Assembly: GCF_002973525.1 (NCBI RefSeq)
Contig: NZ_PVEN01000003.1
Coordinates: 1 to 64,000, forward strand
Origin: Paraburkholderia sp. BL21I4N1
GTDB lineage: Bacteria; Pseudomonadota; Gammaproteobacteria; Burkholderiales; Burkholderiaceae
Direction of reading: 5' to 3'
DNA: 64,000 nt
Below, in pieces: positions 9,032 through 18,504 of this stretch. Position numbers and translations under genes: made by a program. Numbering within the stretch: position 1 is the stretch's first letter; every line of letters begins with the position of its first letter. The notes under the pieces were generated by a model. That model was not told the origin of the DNA, searched no databases, and was given only the letters and a program-made list of their open reading frames with translations.

Positions 9032-10609
9032 ATGCGTTTTCTGCGTTTTCTCAAGATTTTTTTCACGGTTATCCGCTTCGGTCTCGATGAGATGATGCTC
9101 GGCCGCATCAACGACCGGCGCGTGCGGTTGCTGCTGCGTATCGCCATGATCGGCCGCAAGTTCGACGCGCCGCCGGGTGTGCGCTTGCGGCTGGCGCTGG
9201 AAAGTCTCGGGCCGATCTTCGTGAAGTTCGGCCAGGTGTTGTCCACGCGCCGCGACCTGTTGCCGGTGGATATCGCCAATGAGTTGGCGAAGTTGCAGGA
9301 TCAGGTGCCGCCGTTCGATTCGGCAGTGGCGATCGGTTTGGTCGAGAGCGCGCTCGGTGCGCCGGTCGACGTGTTGTTCGACGATTTCGAGCGGGTGCCG
9401 GTGGCGAGCGCCTCGATCGCGCAGGTGCACTTCGCGAAGGTGAAGGCCGGGCAGCACGCGGGCAAAGCCGTCGCGGTGAAGGTGCTGCGGCCGAACATGC
9501 TGCCGGTGATCGATTCCGACCTCGCGCTGCTGCGCGATATCGCCGTCTGGGCCGAACGCCTGTGGGCCGACGGCAAGCGTCTGAAGCCGCGCGAGGTGGT
9601 CGCCGAATTCGACAAATACCTGCACGACGAACTTGACCTGATGCGCGAGGCGGCCAACGGCAGCCAGTTGCGTCGCAACTTCGCCGGGCTCGATCTGTTG
9701 CTGGTGCCGGAAATGTACTGGGAGTTTTGCACGCCCACGGTGCTGGTCATGGAACGCATGGTCGGCGTGCCGATCAGCCAGGTCGAGACGCTGCGCGCGG
9801 CGGGCGTGGACATTCCGAAGCTCGCGCGCGAAGGCGTCGAGATTTTCTTCACCCAGGTGTTCCGCGACGGTTTTTTTCACGCCGACATGCATCCGGGCAA
9901 CATTCAGGTGAGCCTCGATCCGGCGCACTTCGGCCGCTACATCGCGCTCGACTTCGGCATCATCGGCGCGCTGTCGGACTTCGATAAGAACTATCTGGCG
10001 CAGAACTTCCTGGCGTTCTTCAAGCGCGACTACCACCGCGTCGCCACGCTGCATCTGGAGTCGGGCTGGGTGCCGCCCACCACGCGCGTCGAGGAACTCG
10101 AAAGCGCGATTCGCGCGGTCTGCGAGCCGTATTTCGATCGCGCGCTGAAAGATATTTCGCTCGGTCAGGTGCTGATGCGTTTGTTTTCCACGTCGCGTCG
10201 CTTCAACGTCGAGATCCAGCCGCAACTGGTCCTGTTGCAAAAAACCATGCTCAACGTGGAAGGGCTCGGCCGCTCGCTCGATCCTGAACTGGATCTGTGG
10301 AAGACCGCGAAGCCATACCTCGAACGCTGGATGAACGAACAGATCGGCCTGCGCGGCTGGTACGAGCGGCTCAAGATCGAAGCGCCGCAGTGGAGCAAGA
10401 CGTTGCCGCAGTTGCCGCGCCTGATTCACCACGTGCTGGCCGAGCGGCACGACAACAAGCACGGTGCGAACGACGACATGATTCGCCAGATTCTGCTCGA
10501 ACAGAAGCGCACCAACCGTTTGCTGCAGGGCCTGCTGTTGTTCGGCGTGGCGGTCGGGGTGGGCGCGGTGCTGGCGCGAGCGTTTCTGGCGCTCGCATAC
10601 GGCGGTTGA
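9032..10609 (+). CDS. ubiB: ubiquinone biosynthesis kinase-like protein UbiB
   Basis: A 525-residue ABC1/ADCK/UbiB atypical kinase family protein needed for ubiquinone synthesis, an ATPase thought to act on lipid intermediates. Seen are the KxGQ motif ([16 protein letters not shown] near residue 70), the alanine-rich loop [11 protein letters not shown], the catalytic segment [10 protein letters not shown], the metal-binding DFG (LDFGIIGAL) and two C-terminal membrane helices ([20 protein letters not shown]). It starts 15 bp after ubiJ, so the two are cotranscribed. Confidence 0.97.
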   Translation: MRFLRFLKIFFTVIRFGLDEMMLGRINDRRVRLLLRIAMIGRKFDAPPGVRLRLALESLGPIFVKFGQVLSTRRDLLPVDIANELAKLQDQVPPFDSAVAIGLVESALGAPVDVLFDDFERVPVASASIAQVHFAKVKAGQHAGKAVAVKVLRPNMLPVIDSDLALLRDIAVWAERLWADGKRLKPREVVAEFDKYLHDELDLMREAANGSQLRRNFAGLDLLLVPEMYWEFCTPTVLVMERMVGVPISQVETLRAAGVDIPKLAREGVEIFFTQVFRDGFFHADMHPGNIQVSLDPAHFGRYIALDFGIIGALSDFDKNYLAQNFLAFFKRDYHRVATLHLESGWVPPTTRVEELESAIRAVCEPYFDRALKDISLGQVLMRLFSTSRRFNVEIQPQLVLLQKTMLNVEGLGRSLDPELDLWKTAKPYLERWMNEQIGLRGWYERLKIEAPQWSKTLPQLPRLIHHVLAERHDNKHGANDDMIRQILLEQKRTNRLLQGLLLFGVAVGVGAVLARAFLALAYGG

Positions 10610-10635
10610 TTCAGACCTGATCCACGAGGCATTCA

Positions 10636-11259
10636 ATGAGCGATCCGACCCAACCTGCCGTGCCCGACTTCGCGACCCGCGATCCCAACTCGCCGCGGTT
10701 CTGGGACGAACGCTTCGAGCGCGGTTTCATGCCATGGGATCAGGCGGGCGTGCCGTCGACGTTTCAGGCTTTCGCCGCTCGCCACCCAGGCGCGGCGGTG
10801 CTGATTCCGGGTTGCGGCAGCGCGTACGAGGCGCTCTGGCTGGCCGAGCGCGGCAACCCGGTTCGCGCGATCGATTTCTCGCCGGCCGCCGTTGCGGCGG
10901 CGCATGCGCAATTGGGCGCACGGCATGCGCATCTGGTGGAGCAGGCGGACTTCTTCACCTATGAGCCGCCCTTCGCGCCCGAGTGGATTTACGAGCGGGC
11001 TTTTCTCTGTGCGTTGCCGCTTGCGCTTCGCGCCGATTACGCACGGCGCATGGCCGAACTCTTGCCCAGCGGCGCGCTGCTCGCCGGATTCTATTTCATC
11101 GGCGCGACGCCGAAAGGGCCGCCGTTCGGTATCGAACGCGCTGAGCTCGACGCCCTGCTCACGCCGTACTTCGAGCTGATCGAAGACGAAGCGGTGAATG
11201 ACTCGATTCCGGTGTTCGCCGGACGTGAGCGCTGGCTGACCTGGCGTCGTCGCGGCTGA
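10636..11259 (+). CDS. TPMT-family SAM-dependent methyltransferase
   Basis: A 207-residue class I methyltransferase close to the thiopurine S-methyltransferase family: FWDERFERGFMPWDQAGVP at the N-terminus, SAM motif VLIPGCGSAYEALWLAERG (about 55-73) with the acidic AIDFSPAAV strand, and FYFIGATPKGPPFGI in the C-terminal half. Bacterial members methylate thiol or selenium/tellurium compounds; the physiological substrate is unknown. It starts 26 bp after ubiB and may be cotranscribed. Confidence 0.88.
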   Translation: MSDPTQPAVPDFATRDPNSPRFWDERFERGFMPWDQAGVPSTFQAFAARHPGAAVLIPGCGSAYEALWLAERGNPVRAIDFSPAAVAAAHAQLGARHAHLVEQADFFTYEPPFAPEWIYERAFLCALPLALRADYARRMAELLPSGALLAGFYFIGATPKGPPFGIERAELDALLTPYFELIEDEAVNDSIPVFAGRERWLTWRRRG

Positions 11260-11390
11260 ACGCGGCGCGTCCGTGTTCGGCACGGAACATCGGCCGCCCT
11301 TGATTCGACCCTCGCCGCCCCCATTTATGCGTCCGGCGGCTGCGTCGGGCGCCCATCCCCGAAAACCGGGGGAGGGACATCGTTTGCGGC

Positions 11391-11396
11391 TATAAT
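11391..11396 (+). promoter_or_regulatory. candidate -10 element (TATAAT) for the fmdB-DUF502-aspS group
   Basis: A perfect TATAAT sits 46 bp before the FmdB-family start codon in a 182-bp intergenic gap. No good -35 hexamer lies at 16-18 bp spacing, so the promoter call rests on the -10 alone. Confidence 0.4.
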
Positions 11397-11441
11397 TCAA
11401 GGCTTTGCAAGCGTTTACTAGATTTCAGTAGGGAAAAGATC

Positions 11442-11831
11442 ATGCCGATCTACGCGTATCGTTGCGAGTCATGCGGCTTCGGGAAGGACGTGCTTCAGAA
11501 GATGAGCGATCCCCAGTTGACGCAGTGTCCCGAATGCGGGAAAGACACGTTTCGCAAGCAGGTGACTGCAGCCGGTTTCCAGTTGAAGGGTTCGGGCTGG
11601 TACGTCACCGATTTCCGCGGCGGCAATAGCGGCGCGGCTGCGCCTGCTAAGCCCGACGCGAATGGCGCGGCCAATGGCGGCGCCGGCGAGAATGCCGCGG
11701 CGGCCAGTAATGGCGGCGCAAAATCCGACACGGCTCCGGCCGCCGGGTCATCGAACGCAGCCGCAACGCCGGCCGCGCCTGCTGCCGCACCGGCAGCGGC
11801 GCCGAGTTCGAGCGGTTCCGGCAGCGCCTAG
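11442..11831 (+). CDS. FmdB family zinc-ribbon regulatory protein
   Basis: A 129-residue protein with an N-terminal zinc ribbon: MPIYAYRCESCGFGKDVLQK carries the first CxxC and QCPECGKDTFRKQV the second, followed by a conserved tail (GFQLKGSGWYVTDF). Residues from about 65 on are Ala/Pro/Asn/Gly low complexity and probably disordered. FmdB-type proteins are linked to regulation of formamidase and other genes; molecular function is unproven. A GTAGGGAAAAG ribosome site precedes the ATG. First gene of a group with DUF502 and aspS. Confidence 0.92.
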   Translation: MPIYAYRCESCGFGKDVLQKMSDPQLTQCPECGKDTFRKQVTAAGFQLKGSGWYVTDFRGGNSGAAAPAKPDANGAANGGAGENAAAASNGGAKSDTAPAAGSSNAAATPAAPAAAPAAAPSSSGSGSA

Positions 11832-11905
11832 TCGGACTGCCGCCCTGACGGGCGGCGCACACGCCGCGTGCCGGTTCTGACCCGCGCGGCTTTCTGGCGG
11901 TACAC

Positions 11906-12559
11906 ATGACGACGAAAAAAACGACGCTCAAATCGGTGTTCCTGACTGGCCTGCTGGTGCTGGTGCCTCTGGCTATCACACTGTGGGTGCTCGGCCTGAT
12001 CATCGGTACGATGGACCAGACACTGTTGCTGCTGCCGAGCTCCTGGCAGCCGGAGCGGGTGTTCGGTTTCCGGTTGCCAGGGCTCGGCGCGGTGCTCACG
12101 CTCGCGTTTATCTTTGTCGTCGGGCTGTTGACGCAGAACTTCATCGGGCAGAAGCTCGTGAAGTGGTGGGAAGTCGTGGTCGCGCACATTCCAGTGGTCG
12201 GCCCGATCTACACCAGCGTCAAGCAGGTGTCGGATACCTTGCTGTCGAGCAGCGGTAATGCGTTTCGCAAGGCGCTGCTGATCGAGTATCCGCGCCGCGG
12301 CTCCTATACGATTGCGTTTCTGACCGGGATTCCGGGCGGCGACGTGGTCAACCACCTGAAAGAAGATCACGTCAGCGTGTATGTGCCGACTACGCCGAAC
12401 CCTACGTCCGGCTTCTTCCTGATGGTGCCCAAGAGCGAAGTGATCGAACTCGACATGACGGTCGACGCGGCGCTCAAGTACATCGTCTCGATGGGCGTCG
12501 TGGCGCCGTCCGCGCCGCCGGCGCCGGTGCGCCGCACGACAGTCGAGCCTCCGCTGTAA
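11906..12559 (+). CDS. DUF502 family inner-membrane protein
   Basis: A 217-residue protein with two N-terminal membrane helices (SVFLTGLLVLVPLAITLWVL at about 11-30 and VLTLAFIFVVGLLTQNFIG at about 64-82) and a conserved cytoplasmic domain with HIPVVGPIYTSVKQV, IEYPRRGSYTIAFLTG and PTTPNPTSGFFLMVP, all characteristic of DUF502. Function is unknown. It lies 63 bp before aspS, an arrangement common in betaproteobacteria. Confidence 0.92.
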   Translation: MTTKKTTLKSVFLTGLLVLVPLAITLWVLGLIIGTMDQTLLLLPSSWQPERVFGFRLPGLGAVLTLAFIFVVGLLTQNFIGQKLVKWWEVVVAHIPVVGPIYTSVKQVSDTLLSSSGNAFRKALLIEYPRRGSYTIAFLTGIPGGDVVNHLKEDHVSVYVPTTPNPTSGFFLMVPKSEVIELDMTVDAALKYIVSMGVVAPSAPPAPVRRTTVEPPL

Positions 12560-12622
12560 TGCCGGTGCGGGGCATTCATTGCCGCGCGCCGTTCAACCAA
12601 TGCATAACGAAAGACAAACATC

Positions 12623-14422
12623 ATGTCGATGAGATCTGAATACTGCGGTCTGGTGACCGAAGAACTGCTGGGCCAATCCGTCTCGCTGTGCGGCTGGGTA
12701 AGCCGCCGCCGCGACCATGGCGGCGTCATCTTCATCGACCTGCGCGATCGCGAAGGCCTCGTTCAGGTCGTTTGCGACCCGGACCGCGCGGAGATGTTCA
12801 AGACCGCCGAAGGCGTGCGCAACGAGTTCTGCGTGCAAATCAAGGGCGTGGTGCGTAACCGTCCGGAAGGCACCACGAACGCCGCGCTGAAGAGCGGCAA
12901 GATCGAAGTGCTGTGCCACGAGCTGATCGTGCTGAACGCGTCGATCACGCCGCCGTTCCAGCTCGACGACGACAACCTGTCGGAAACCACGCGCCTCACG
13001 CATCGCGTGCTCGATCTGCGCCGTCCGCAGATGCAGCACAACCTGCGTCTGCGTTACCGCGTCGCGATCGAAGCGCGTAAATATCTGGATGGCCAGGGTT
13101 TCATCGACATCGAAACGCCGATGCTCACCAAGAGCACGCCGGAAGGCGCGCGCGATTACCTCGTGCCGTCGCGTACGAACCCCGGTCAGTTCTTCGCGCT
13201 GCCGCAATCGCCGCAACTGTTCAAGCAACTGCTGATGGTGGCGAACTTCGATCGCTACTACCAGATCGTCAAGTGCTTCCGCGACGAAGACCTGCGCGCC
13301 GACCGTCAGCCGGAATTCACGCAGATCGACTGCGAAACCTCGTTCCTGTCGGAACAGGAAATCCGCGATCTGTTCGAAGCGATGATCCGTCACATCTTCC
13401 AGGAAACGATCGGCGTCTCGCTGGACGAGAAATTCCCGGTCATGCTCTATTCGGAAGCCATGCGCCGTTTCGGTTCGGACAAGCCCGACCTGCGCGTCAA
13501 GCTCGAATTCACCGACCTGACCGACGCCATGAAAGACGTCGACTTCAAGGTGTTCAGCACGCCGGCCAACACGAAAGACGGTCGCGTTGCCGCGATTCGC
13601 GTGCCGAAGGGCGGCGAGCTCTCGCGTGGCGATATCGACAGCTACACGGAATTCGTGCGTATCTACGGCGCTAAGGGACTGGCCTGGATCAAGGTCAACG
13701 AAGTCGCCAAGGGCCGTGACGGTCTGCAAAGCCCGATCGTCAAGAACCTGCACGACGAAGCGATCAAGGCGATCATCGAGCGCACCGGCGCGCAAGACGG
13801 CGACATTATTTTCTTCGCGGCGGATCGCGCGAAGGTGGTGAACGACAGCCTGGGCGCGCTGCGTCTGAAGATCGGCCACTCGGAATTCGGCAAGGCCAAC
13901 GGTCTGGTCGAGTCCGGCTGGAAGCCGCTGTGGGTGATCGACTTCCCAATGTTCGAGTACGACGAGGAAGACAACCGCTACGTCGCCGCGCATCACCCGT
14001 TCACGAGCCCGAAGGACGAGCACCTCGAGTATCTGGAAACGGATCCGGCGCGCTGCCTCGCGAAAGCCTACGACATGGTGTTGAACGGCTGGGAAATCGG
14101 CGGCGGTTCGGTGCGTATCCACCGTGAGGAGGTGCAGAGCAAGGTGTTCCGCGCGCTGAAGATCAACGCGGAAGAAGCGCAAGCCAAGTTCGGCTTCCTG
14201 CTCGACGCGCTGCAATACGGCGCGCCGCCGCACGGCGGTATTGCTTTCGGTCTGGACCGCATCGTCACGATGATGGCCGGCGCCGATTCGATCCGCGACG
14301 TGATCGCGTTCCCGAAGACGCAACGCGCGCAGTGTCTGCTGACGCAGGCGCCGAGCGAAGTGGACGAGCGCCAGTTGCGCGAGTTGCACATTCGTGTGCG
14401 TACGCCGGAACCGAAGGTGTAA
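12623..14422 (+). CDS. aspS: aspartate--tRNA ligase, predicted non-discriminating (Asp/Asn)
   Basis: Class IIb aminoacyl-tRNA synthetase of 599 residues, the bacterial length with the GAD insertion. The N-terminal OB-fold anticodon domain contains [19 protein letters not shown]; motif 2 is [19 protein letters not shown] and motif 3 is [19 protein letters not shown]. His32 and Gly83 are the residues associated with relaxed tRNA-Asn recognition in non-discriminating bacterial enzymes, where discriminating ones such as E. coli have Leu and Lys. If so it also makes Asp-tRNA(Asn) for GatCAB. A strong terminator follows at 14516. Confidence 0.97.
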   Translation: MSMRSEYCGLVTEELLGQSVSLCGWVSRRRDHGGVIFIDLRDREGLVQVVCDPDRAEMFKTAEGVRNEFCVQIKGVVRNRPEGTTNAALKSGKIEVLCHELIVLNASITPPFQLDDDNLSETTRLTHRVLDLRRPQMQHNLRLRYRVAIEARKYLDGQGFIDIETPMLTKSTPEGARDYLVPSRTNPGQFFALPQSPQLFKQLLMVANFDRYYQIVKCFRDEDLRADRQPEFTQIDCETSFLSEQEIRDLFEAMIRHIFQETIGVSLDEKFPVMLYSEAMRRFGSDKPDLRVKLEFTDLTDAMKDVDFKVFSTPANTKDGRVAAIRVPKGGELSRGDIDSYTEFVRIYGAKGLAWIKVNEVAKGRDGLQSPIVKNLHDEAIKAIIERTGAQDGDIIFFAADRAKVVNDSLGALRLKIGHSEFGKANGLVESGWKPLWVIDFPMFEYDEEDNRYVAAHHPFTSPKDEHLEYLETDPARCLAKAYDMVLNGWEIGGGSVRIHREEVQSKVFRALKINAEEAQAKFGFLLDALQYGAPPHGGIAFGLDRIVTMMAGADSIRDVIAFPKTQRAQCLLTQAPSEVDERQLRELHIRVRTPEPKV

Positions 14423-14515
14423 ATGGGCAGGTTCAAGCGCACCTCGCGCTGTCCGGATGCGGCAGCGTGCGGCGCGCGAAGCGGCGGGTGACCAACAGCC
14501 GCAATCAACACCGCG

Positions 14516-14562
14516 AAACGAAAAAGGCGCAGAGGCAACTCCCAGCGCCTTTTTCGTTTTTT
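14516..14562 (+). terminator. rho-independent terminator after aspS
   Basis: A perfect 15-bp stem (14516-14530 with 14545-14559, AAACGAAAAAGGCGC), a 14-base loop and a T-rich tail. The A-rich 5' arm makes it potentially active in both directions. It separates aspS from nudB. Confidence 0.88.
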
Positions 14563-14638
14563 GCGTTACAGTCGCAGCAACAGCTTTCGACCGTCATCCG
14601 ACATGTACCGCGCAGACCCTGCGCCCAGTTTCCACACC

Positions 14639-15151
14639 ATGCCGAAACCGCCGAAGATTCCGCAATCCGTACTCGTCGTCATCCATACGCCCGCGCTCGA
14701 GGTGCTGCTGATCGAGCGCGCCGACCATGCCGGCTTCTGGCAATCGGTGACCGGTTCCAAAGATCAGCTCGATGAAGCGTGCGTCGATACCGCCGTGCGT
14801 GAAGTCGCCGAGGAAACCGGCATCGTGATCGGCGGTCGGCTCGTGGCGCAAAGCGCGTTGTTCGACTGGCAATATTCGATCGAATACGAGATCTACCCGG
14901 AGTTTCGCCATCGCTATGCCGAAGGCGTGATCCACAACACCGAACACTGGTTCAGCGTGCAGGTGCCCGAGCAACTCAACGTGAGGCTGGCGCCACGCGA
15001 GCACACCGCGTTTATGTGGCTGCCCTATGAAGAGGCGGCGTCGCGCTGCTTTTCGTCGTCGAATGCAGATGCGATTCTGCAATTGCCGAAGCGGCTCGCC
15101 GGGCGTCACGCGACCGGTGCGGTGGCGGACGACAGCGAGCGTGGCCAGTGA
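14639..15151 (+). CDS. nudB: dihydroneopterin triphosphate diphosphatase (Nudix)
   Basis: A 170-residue Nudix hydrolase that removes pyrophosphate from dihydroneopterin triphosphate in folate synthesis. The Nudix box runs from GSKDQLDEACVDTAVREVAE into ETG, with the REVAEETG core at about 56-63. The N-terminus PQSVLVVIHTPALEVLLIER and the C-terminal HTAFMWLPYEEA match NudB proteins. The start at 14639 fits family N-termini; upstream in-frame ATGs at 14561 and 14603 give unlikely extensions, and none has a clear ribosome site. Its stop overlaps the GTG start of the next gene. Confidence 0.9.
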   Translation: MPKPPKIPQSVLVVIHTPALEVLLIERADHAGFWQSVTGSKDQLDEACVDTAVREVAEETGIVIGGRLVAQSALFDWQYSIEYEIYPEFRHRYAEGVIHNTEHWFSVQVPEQLNVRLAPREHTAFMWLPYEEAASRCFSSSNADAILQLPKRLAGRHATGAVADDSERGQ

Positions 15152-16407
15152 GCGTCGGCGGCGCGCGCCGTTTTGCCCGACTGCGGCAATCGCTGCTCGG
15201 CCGCCGCTACTGGCAGCGCTATCGCTTCACTAGCGGCAACGACGTCAAACTGCTGCGCTCCGGCGATGAATTCTTCAGCGCGTTGGTTGCGCGTGTCGAT
15301 GCCGCGCAACACGACGTTGTGCTGGAAACCTACATCTTCTGCCATGACGACGCCGGCAAGGCGATCAGCGAAGCGTTGCTGCGCGCCGCTTCGCGCGGCG
15401 TGAAGGTGCGCGTGATTACCGACGGCATCGGTACCGCGCGCCTGCCGATGTTCACCGAGTGGCCGATGGCCGGCATTGACCATCGTATTTACAACCCGCA
15501 TCTGTTCGGCCGCTTCGGTTTTTCGCGCACGCACCGCAAGTTGGCGGTGATCGACGATCAGTTCGCTTATTGCGGCGGCATCAATATCGTCGACGACTAC
15601 GAGAACGACGGCGAGCGACTGCCTTACCGGCGCTGGGATTTCGCTGTCGAATTGCACGGACCGGTCGTCGCGGACGTGCGTCAGGCATTCGAGGTGCAAT
15701 GGCGGCGGATCCGGCTCGGACACCGGCCGATCGAGTCGCTGGAGCCGGATCTTGGGCCGAAGACGAGCGCGTCGCTCGGCAGTTTGCGGCGGCGCCGTCG
15801 ACGTCGCAACGAAGCCTTGTGGGCGGGCGGACAACCGTGTGTGGCGTTCGTCGCGCGCGACAACCTGATCAACCGTCGCGCCATCGAGAAAGCGTATCTG
15901 ACCGCGATCGGCCAGGCGCGCAGCGAAGTCCTGCTGGCCAACCCGTATTTCATGCCGGGCCGCAAGCTGCGTCGTGCGCTGGTGTTGGCGGCGCGGCGCG
16001 GGGTCGACGTGAAGCTGATTGTCGGCCGCAAGGAATTCAAGGCGCTCGATTACGCGGTGCCGTTTCTGTATCGCGCGTTGCTGAAGGCCGGTGTGCAGAT
16101 CGCCGAGTATGAAAAGACGCTGCTGCACGGCAAGGTCGCGGTGGTGGATTCGAACTGGGCGACTGTTGGTTCGTCAAACCTCGACGCCTTGAGCCTGATG
16201 CTCAACAACGAAGCCAACGTCGTGCTGGTGAACGATCCCGCGATCGACGCGTTGCGCGAGGCGATTCTCGCCGCGTTCAAGGACTCGCGACGGATCGACG
16301 AAGCGCATTACGACGCGCGGCCGGCCGGCGAGCGGGTGCTCAACTGGCTCGCCTATACGACGTATCGCGCAGTGATGAAGGTGTTGACGGTGGGCGGGTA
16401 CGACTGA
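15148..16407 (+). CDS. clsB: cardiolipin synthase B-like phospholipase D family protein
   Basis: A 419-residue phospholipase D superfamily enzyme with two HKD motifs: THRKLAVIDDQFAYCGGINI (His129, Lys131, Asp136) and LHGKVAVVDSNWATVGSSNL (His327), each followed by the conserved G-[GS]-x-N. The length and the order KLLRSGDEFFSALVARVDAA fit ClsB, which makes cardiolipin from phosphatidylglycerol with a second phospholipid, without the N-terminal membrane helices of ClsA. The GTG start overlaps the nudB stop (GTGA), implying translational coupling. Confidence 0.9.
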   Translation: MSVGGARRFARLRQSLLGRRYWQRYRFTSGNDVKLLRSGDEFFSALVARVDAAQHDVVLETYIFCHDDAGKAISEALLRAASRGVKVRVITDGIGTARLPMFTEWPMAGIDHRIYNPHLFGRFGFSRTHRKLAVIDDQFAYCGGINIVDDYENDGERLPYRRWDFAVELHGPVVADVRQAFEVQWRRIRLGHRPIESLEPDLGPKTSASLGSLRRRRRRRNEALWAGGQPCVAFVARDNLINRRAIEKAYLTAIGQARSEVLLANPYFMPGRKLRRALVLAARRGVDVKLIVGRKEFKALDYAVPFLYRALLKAGVQIAEYEKTLLHGKVAVVDSNWATVGSSNLDALSLMLNNEANVVLVNDPAIDALREAILAAFKDSRRIDEAHYDARPAGERVLNWLAYTTYRAVMKVLTVGGYD

Positions 16408-16612
16408 ACCGGAGCCTGTGTCTTTGCGACGCACGCACATTTCAGACCGATCCTAAAGACTCGTCGCGAAGCGGCAAACACAATCTGCGCTCGATCAATC
16501 GGGCGGCCAGATGCATGGCGCAGGTCGCCGATCTATCGACCTTCTTCACGCCCAGCAGCCGGTTCGACTGCGCGCTCACGGCAAGCGGACCGGCCGCGTC
16601 ACGGAGACGCTA

Positions 16613-18229
16613 TTGCCCACCTCGCCAGCCGTATCCTCTACCTCATCCGACAATCTCTCACGCCTTCACGATCACGCCGTGACGGCGTATCAAGCGGGCC
16701 GTCTCGACGAAGTCCACGCGCTTTCCAATCGCATCCTCGAACACAACGCCGGGCACGTCGGCGCGCTGCATCTGCAAGGCCTGCTCGCGCTTGCCTCGGG
16801 TCACGCAGAAACCGCTCGCAGCTGGCTCGAACGCGCGATCCAGATTCATCCCGCACCGATCTTCTACAACACGCTCTACGCGATCCAGCTCAAACTGGGC
16901 GACTTCGCGGGGGCGATCGACAGTCTGCGCCAGGGGCTTGCGATCGACCCGGACTTCGCGGCCTTGCACTACAACCTCGCGTTGACGCTGCAGCATCACG
17001 ATTGTCTCGACGAAGCGGCCGTCAGCTATCGCCGCACGCTCGAACTCGACCCGGACAACTCGGCCGCGCATAACAATCTCGGGCGTATCTTAGGCGACCT
17101 CGGCGCATTGGACGAAGCGGAGCGGCACTACCGCCGCGCCCTCGAGGTGACCCCAGCGAATCTCATCGCACGGAACAATCTGGCGATGGTTTTGCTGGCC
17201 ACCGGCCGTTACGAAGCGGCGTGGCCGTATTTCGAAGACCGCTGGATCAGCTTCAGGCGTGCCGATGGAACCCCGGCACGCGAGCCTGTACAAGTGCCGC
17301 TGCCGCGCTGGACCGGCGCGGACCTGCGCCATGGCATCGGGAGGCGGGCCGGGCGCGTGCCCTATGAACGCCTGCTTGTCCTGGACGAACAGGGCTATGG
17401 CGACAGCCTGCAGTTCGTCCGCTACCTACCATTGTTGCTTCGGTGTTTTCCCTTGGTAGGCTACGTCTGCCCGCCCGCATTGCGCCGCCTTTACGAGCAG
17501 TCTTTGTGCTCCCGCTGGCCAGGAATCAGGCTGCTCGACGCCGTGCCGGCCGAGCTGAACGACTGGGATTGCTACTGTCCGCTGATGTCACTGCCGATGG
17601 CGTTTCATACGCAAGTAGAAACGATCCCGGCCGAGCTACCTTACCTGCACGCCGATCCCAAACAGGCCGCCATCTGGCGCGCGCGGCTGGCGGCGCTGCC
17701 AACCAGGTATCTACCGCGTGTGGGCGTGGTGTGGGCGGGCGGCCATTCGGGTATCGCCGTAGACCGCTTGCGCAGCCTCACCTTCGCGCAGATCGCGCCG
17801 CTGCTGGCGCCGGCGCACATCCACTGGATCAGTCTGCAAAAGACAGACGACCCATCCAAACGCGCCAACTCTACCGGCACCGCTTGCGCGGACCCAAACA
17901 CGAACTCAACCCCGCTAACCGACTGGACCGCCGACCTCGCGGACTTCGCCGACACCGCCGCCTTGATCGCCAACCTCGACCTCGTGATTTCAGTCGATAC
18001 TTCAGTGGCCCATCTCGCCGCGGCCATGGACAAACCCGTCTGGCTGCTCAATCGCTTTGCGGGTTGCTGGCGCTGGCTTCAGGGCCGCGACGACAGTCCC
18101 TGGTATCCCGGCTTGCGCCTCTTCACGCAGCCGCGTCGAGGCGACTGGGACGACGTTCTGACGCGGGTCGCCCGTGCCCTCCAGCAGCGCTTCCCCCACG
18201 CCGGCACCCCCCTACAAAGCCCACGCTGA
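16613..18229 (+). CDS. TPR-repeat protein with C-terminal glycosyltransferase-like domain
   Basis: About 538 residues. The N-terminal half has tandem tetratricopeptide repeats (for example NNLGRILGDLGALDEAERHY and similar units between about 10 and 215). The C-terminal half has a GT-B-like end with RVGVVWAGG, DLVISVDTSVAHLAAAMDKP and WLLNRFAGCWRWLQGRDDSP, seen in heptosyltransferase/OGT-like bacterial TPR proteins. A protein or surface-glycan glycosyltransferase role is possible but not shown. I choose the TTG at 16613 because GGAG lies six bases before it; an ATG at 16511 gives 34 extra residues that look non-coding. No partner genes are adjacent. Confidence 0.8.
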   Translation: MPTSPAVSSTSSDNLSRLHDHAVTAYQAGRLDEVHALSNRILEHNAGHVGALHLQGLLALASGHAETARSWLERAIQIHPAPIFYNTLYAIQLKLGDFAGAIDSLRQGLAIDPDFAALHYNLALTLQHHDCLDEAAVSYRRTLELDPDNSAAHNNLGRILGDLGALDEAERHYRRALEVTPANLIARNNLAMVLLATGRYEAAWPYFEDRWISFRRADGTPAREPVQVPLPRWTGADLRHGIGRRAGRVPYERLLVLDEQGYGDSLQFVRYLPLLLRCFPLVGYVCPPALRRLYEQSLCSRWPGIRLLDAVPAELNDWDCYCPLMSLPMAFHTQVETIPAELPYLHADPKQAAIWRARLAALPTRYLPRVGVVWAGGHSGIAVDRLRSLTFAQIAPLLAPAHIHWISLQKTDDPSKRANSTGTACADPNTNSTPLTDWTADLADFADTAALIANLDLVISVDTSVAHLAAAMDKPVWLLNRFAGCWRWLQGRDDSPWYPGLRLFTQPRRGDWDDVLTRVARALQQRFPHAGTPLQSPR

Positions 18230-18400
18230 CTCGAATCCTTCTCGATTCCGGCCGACTTGCTGCATCATGTCGGCCGGCTGCGGCAATCGGGGAACGTGAG
18301 CACCTTCACTGGCAACCTCTGTCTCAAGGCAGAGGCCTGGCAAAGGCCTCTAAAAAATCTGATTCCTCTGATTGACGGATGCCGCAGAATTGGAACCTGG

Positions 18401-18418
18401 TTAGAAACCGGTTTCTAA
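18401..18418. promoter_or_regulatory. candidate TetR/PsrA-type operator TTAGAAACCGGTTTCTAA
   Basis: A perfect 18-bp palindrome 87 bp before the TetR start. Its core GAAAC-CG-GTTTC fits the pattern [GC]AAAC-N(2-4)-GTTT[GC] described for PsrA, a TetR regulator of fatty-acid oxidation. It sits just upstream of a candidate -35 at 18427, well placed for autoregulation and control of the beta-oxidation operon downstream. Confidence 0.65.
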
Positions 18419-18426
18419 TAAAGTCC

Positions 18427-18455
18427 TTGTTTAGCGGGCGGCCGCCCACAATAAT
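18427..18455 (+). promoter_or_regulatory. candidate promoter for tetR and the beta-oxidation operon
   Basis: TTGTTT (18427-18432), a 17-bp spacer and AATAAT (18450-18455). The spacer contains a second perfect palindrome, GGGCGGCCGCCC (18436-18447), which could be a further protein-binding site or only a GC-rich coincidence. Confidence 0.5.
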
Positions 18456-18504
18456 AGTACGGCCGTTCGATTTTATTTCGGTCACATTAGAACGGTAAAA
18501 AGCT

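Noticed and set aside
18328..18354. Hairpin AGAGGCCT/AGGCCTCT followed by AAAAAA downstream of the TPR gene
   Set aside because: The homopolymer is A on the plus strand and lies upstream of the stem for the minus strand, so it cannot act as a rho-independent terminator in either direction.
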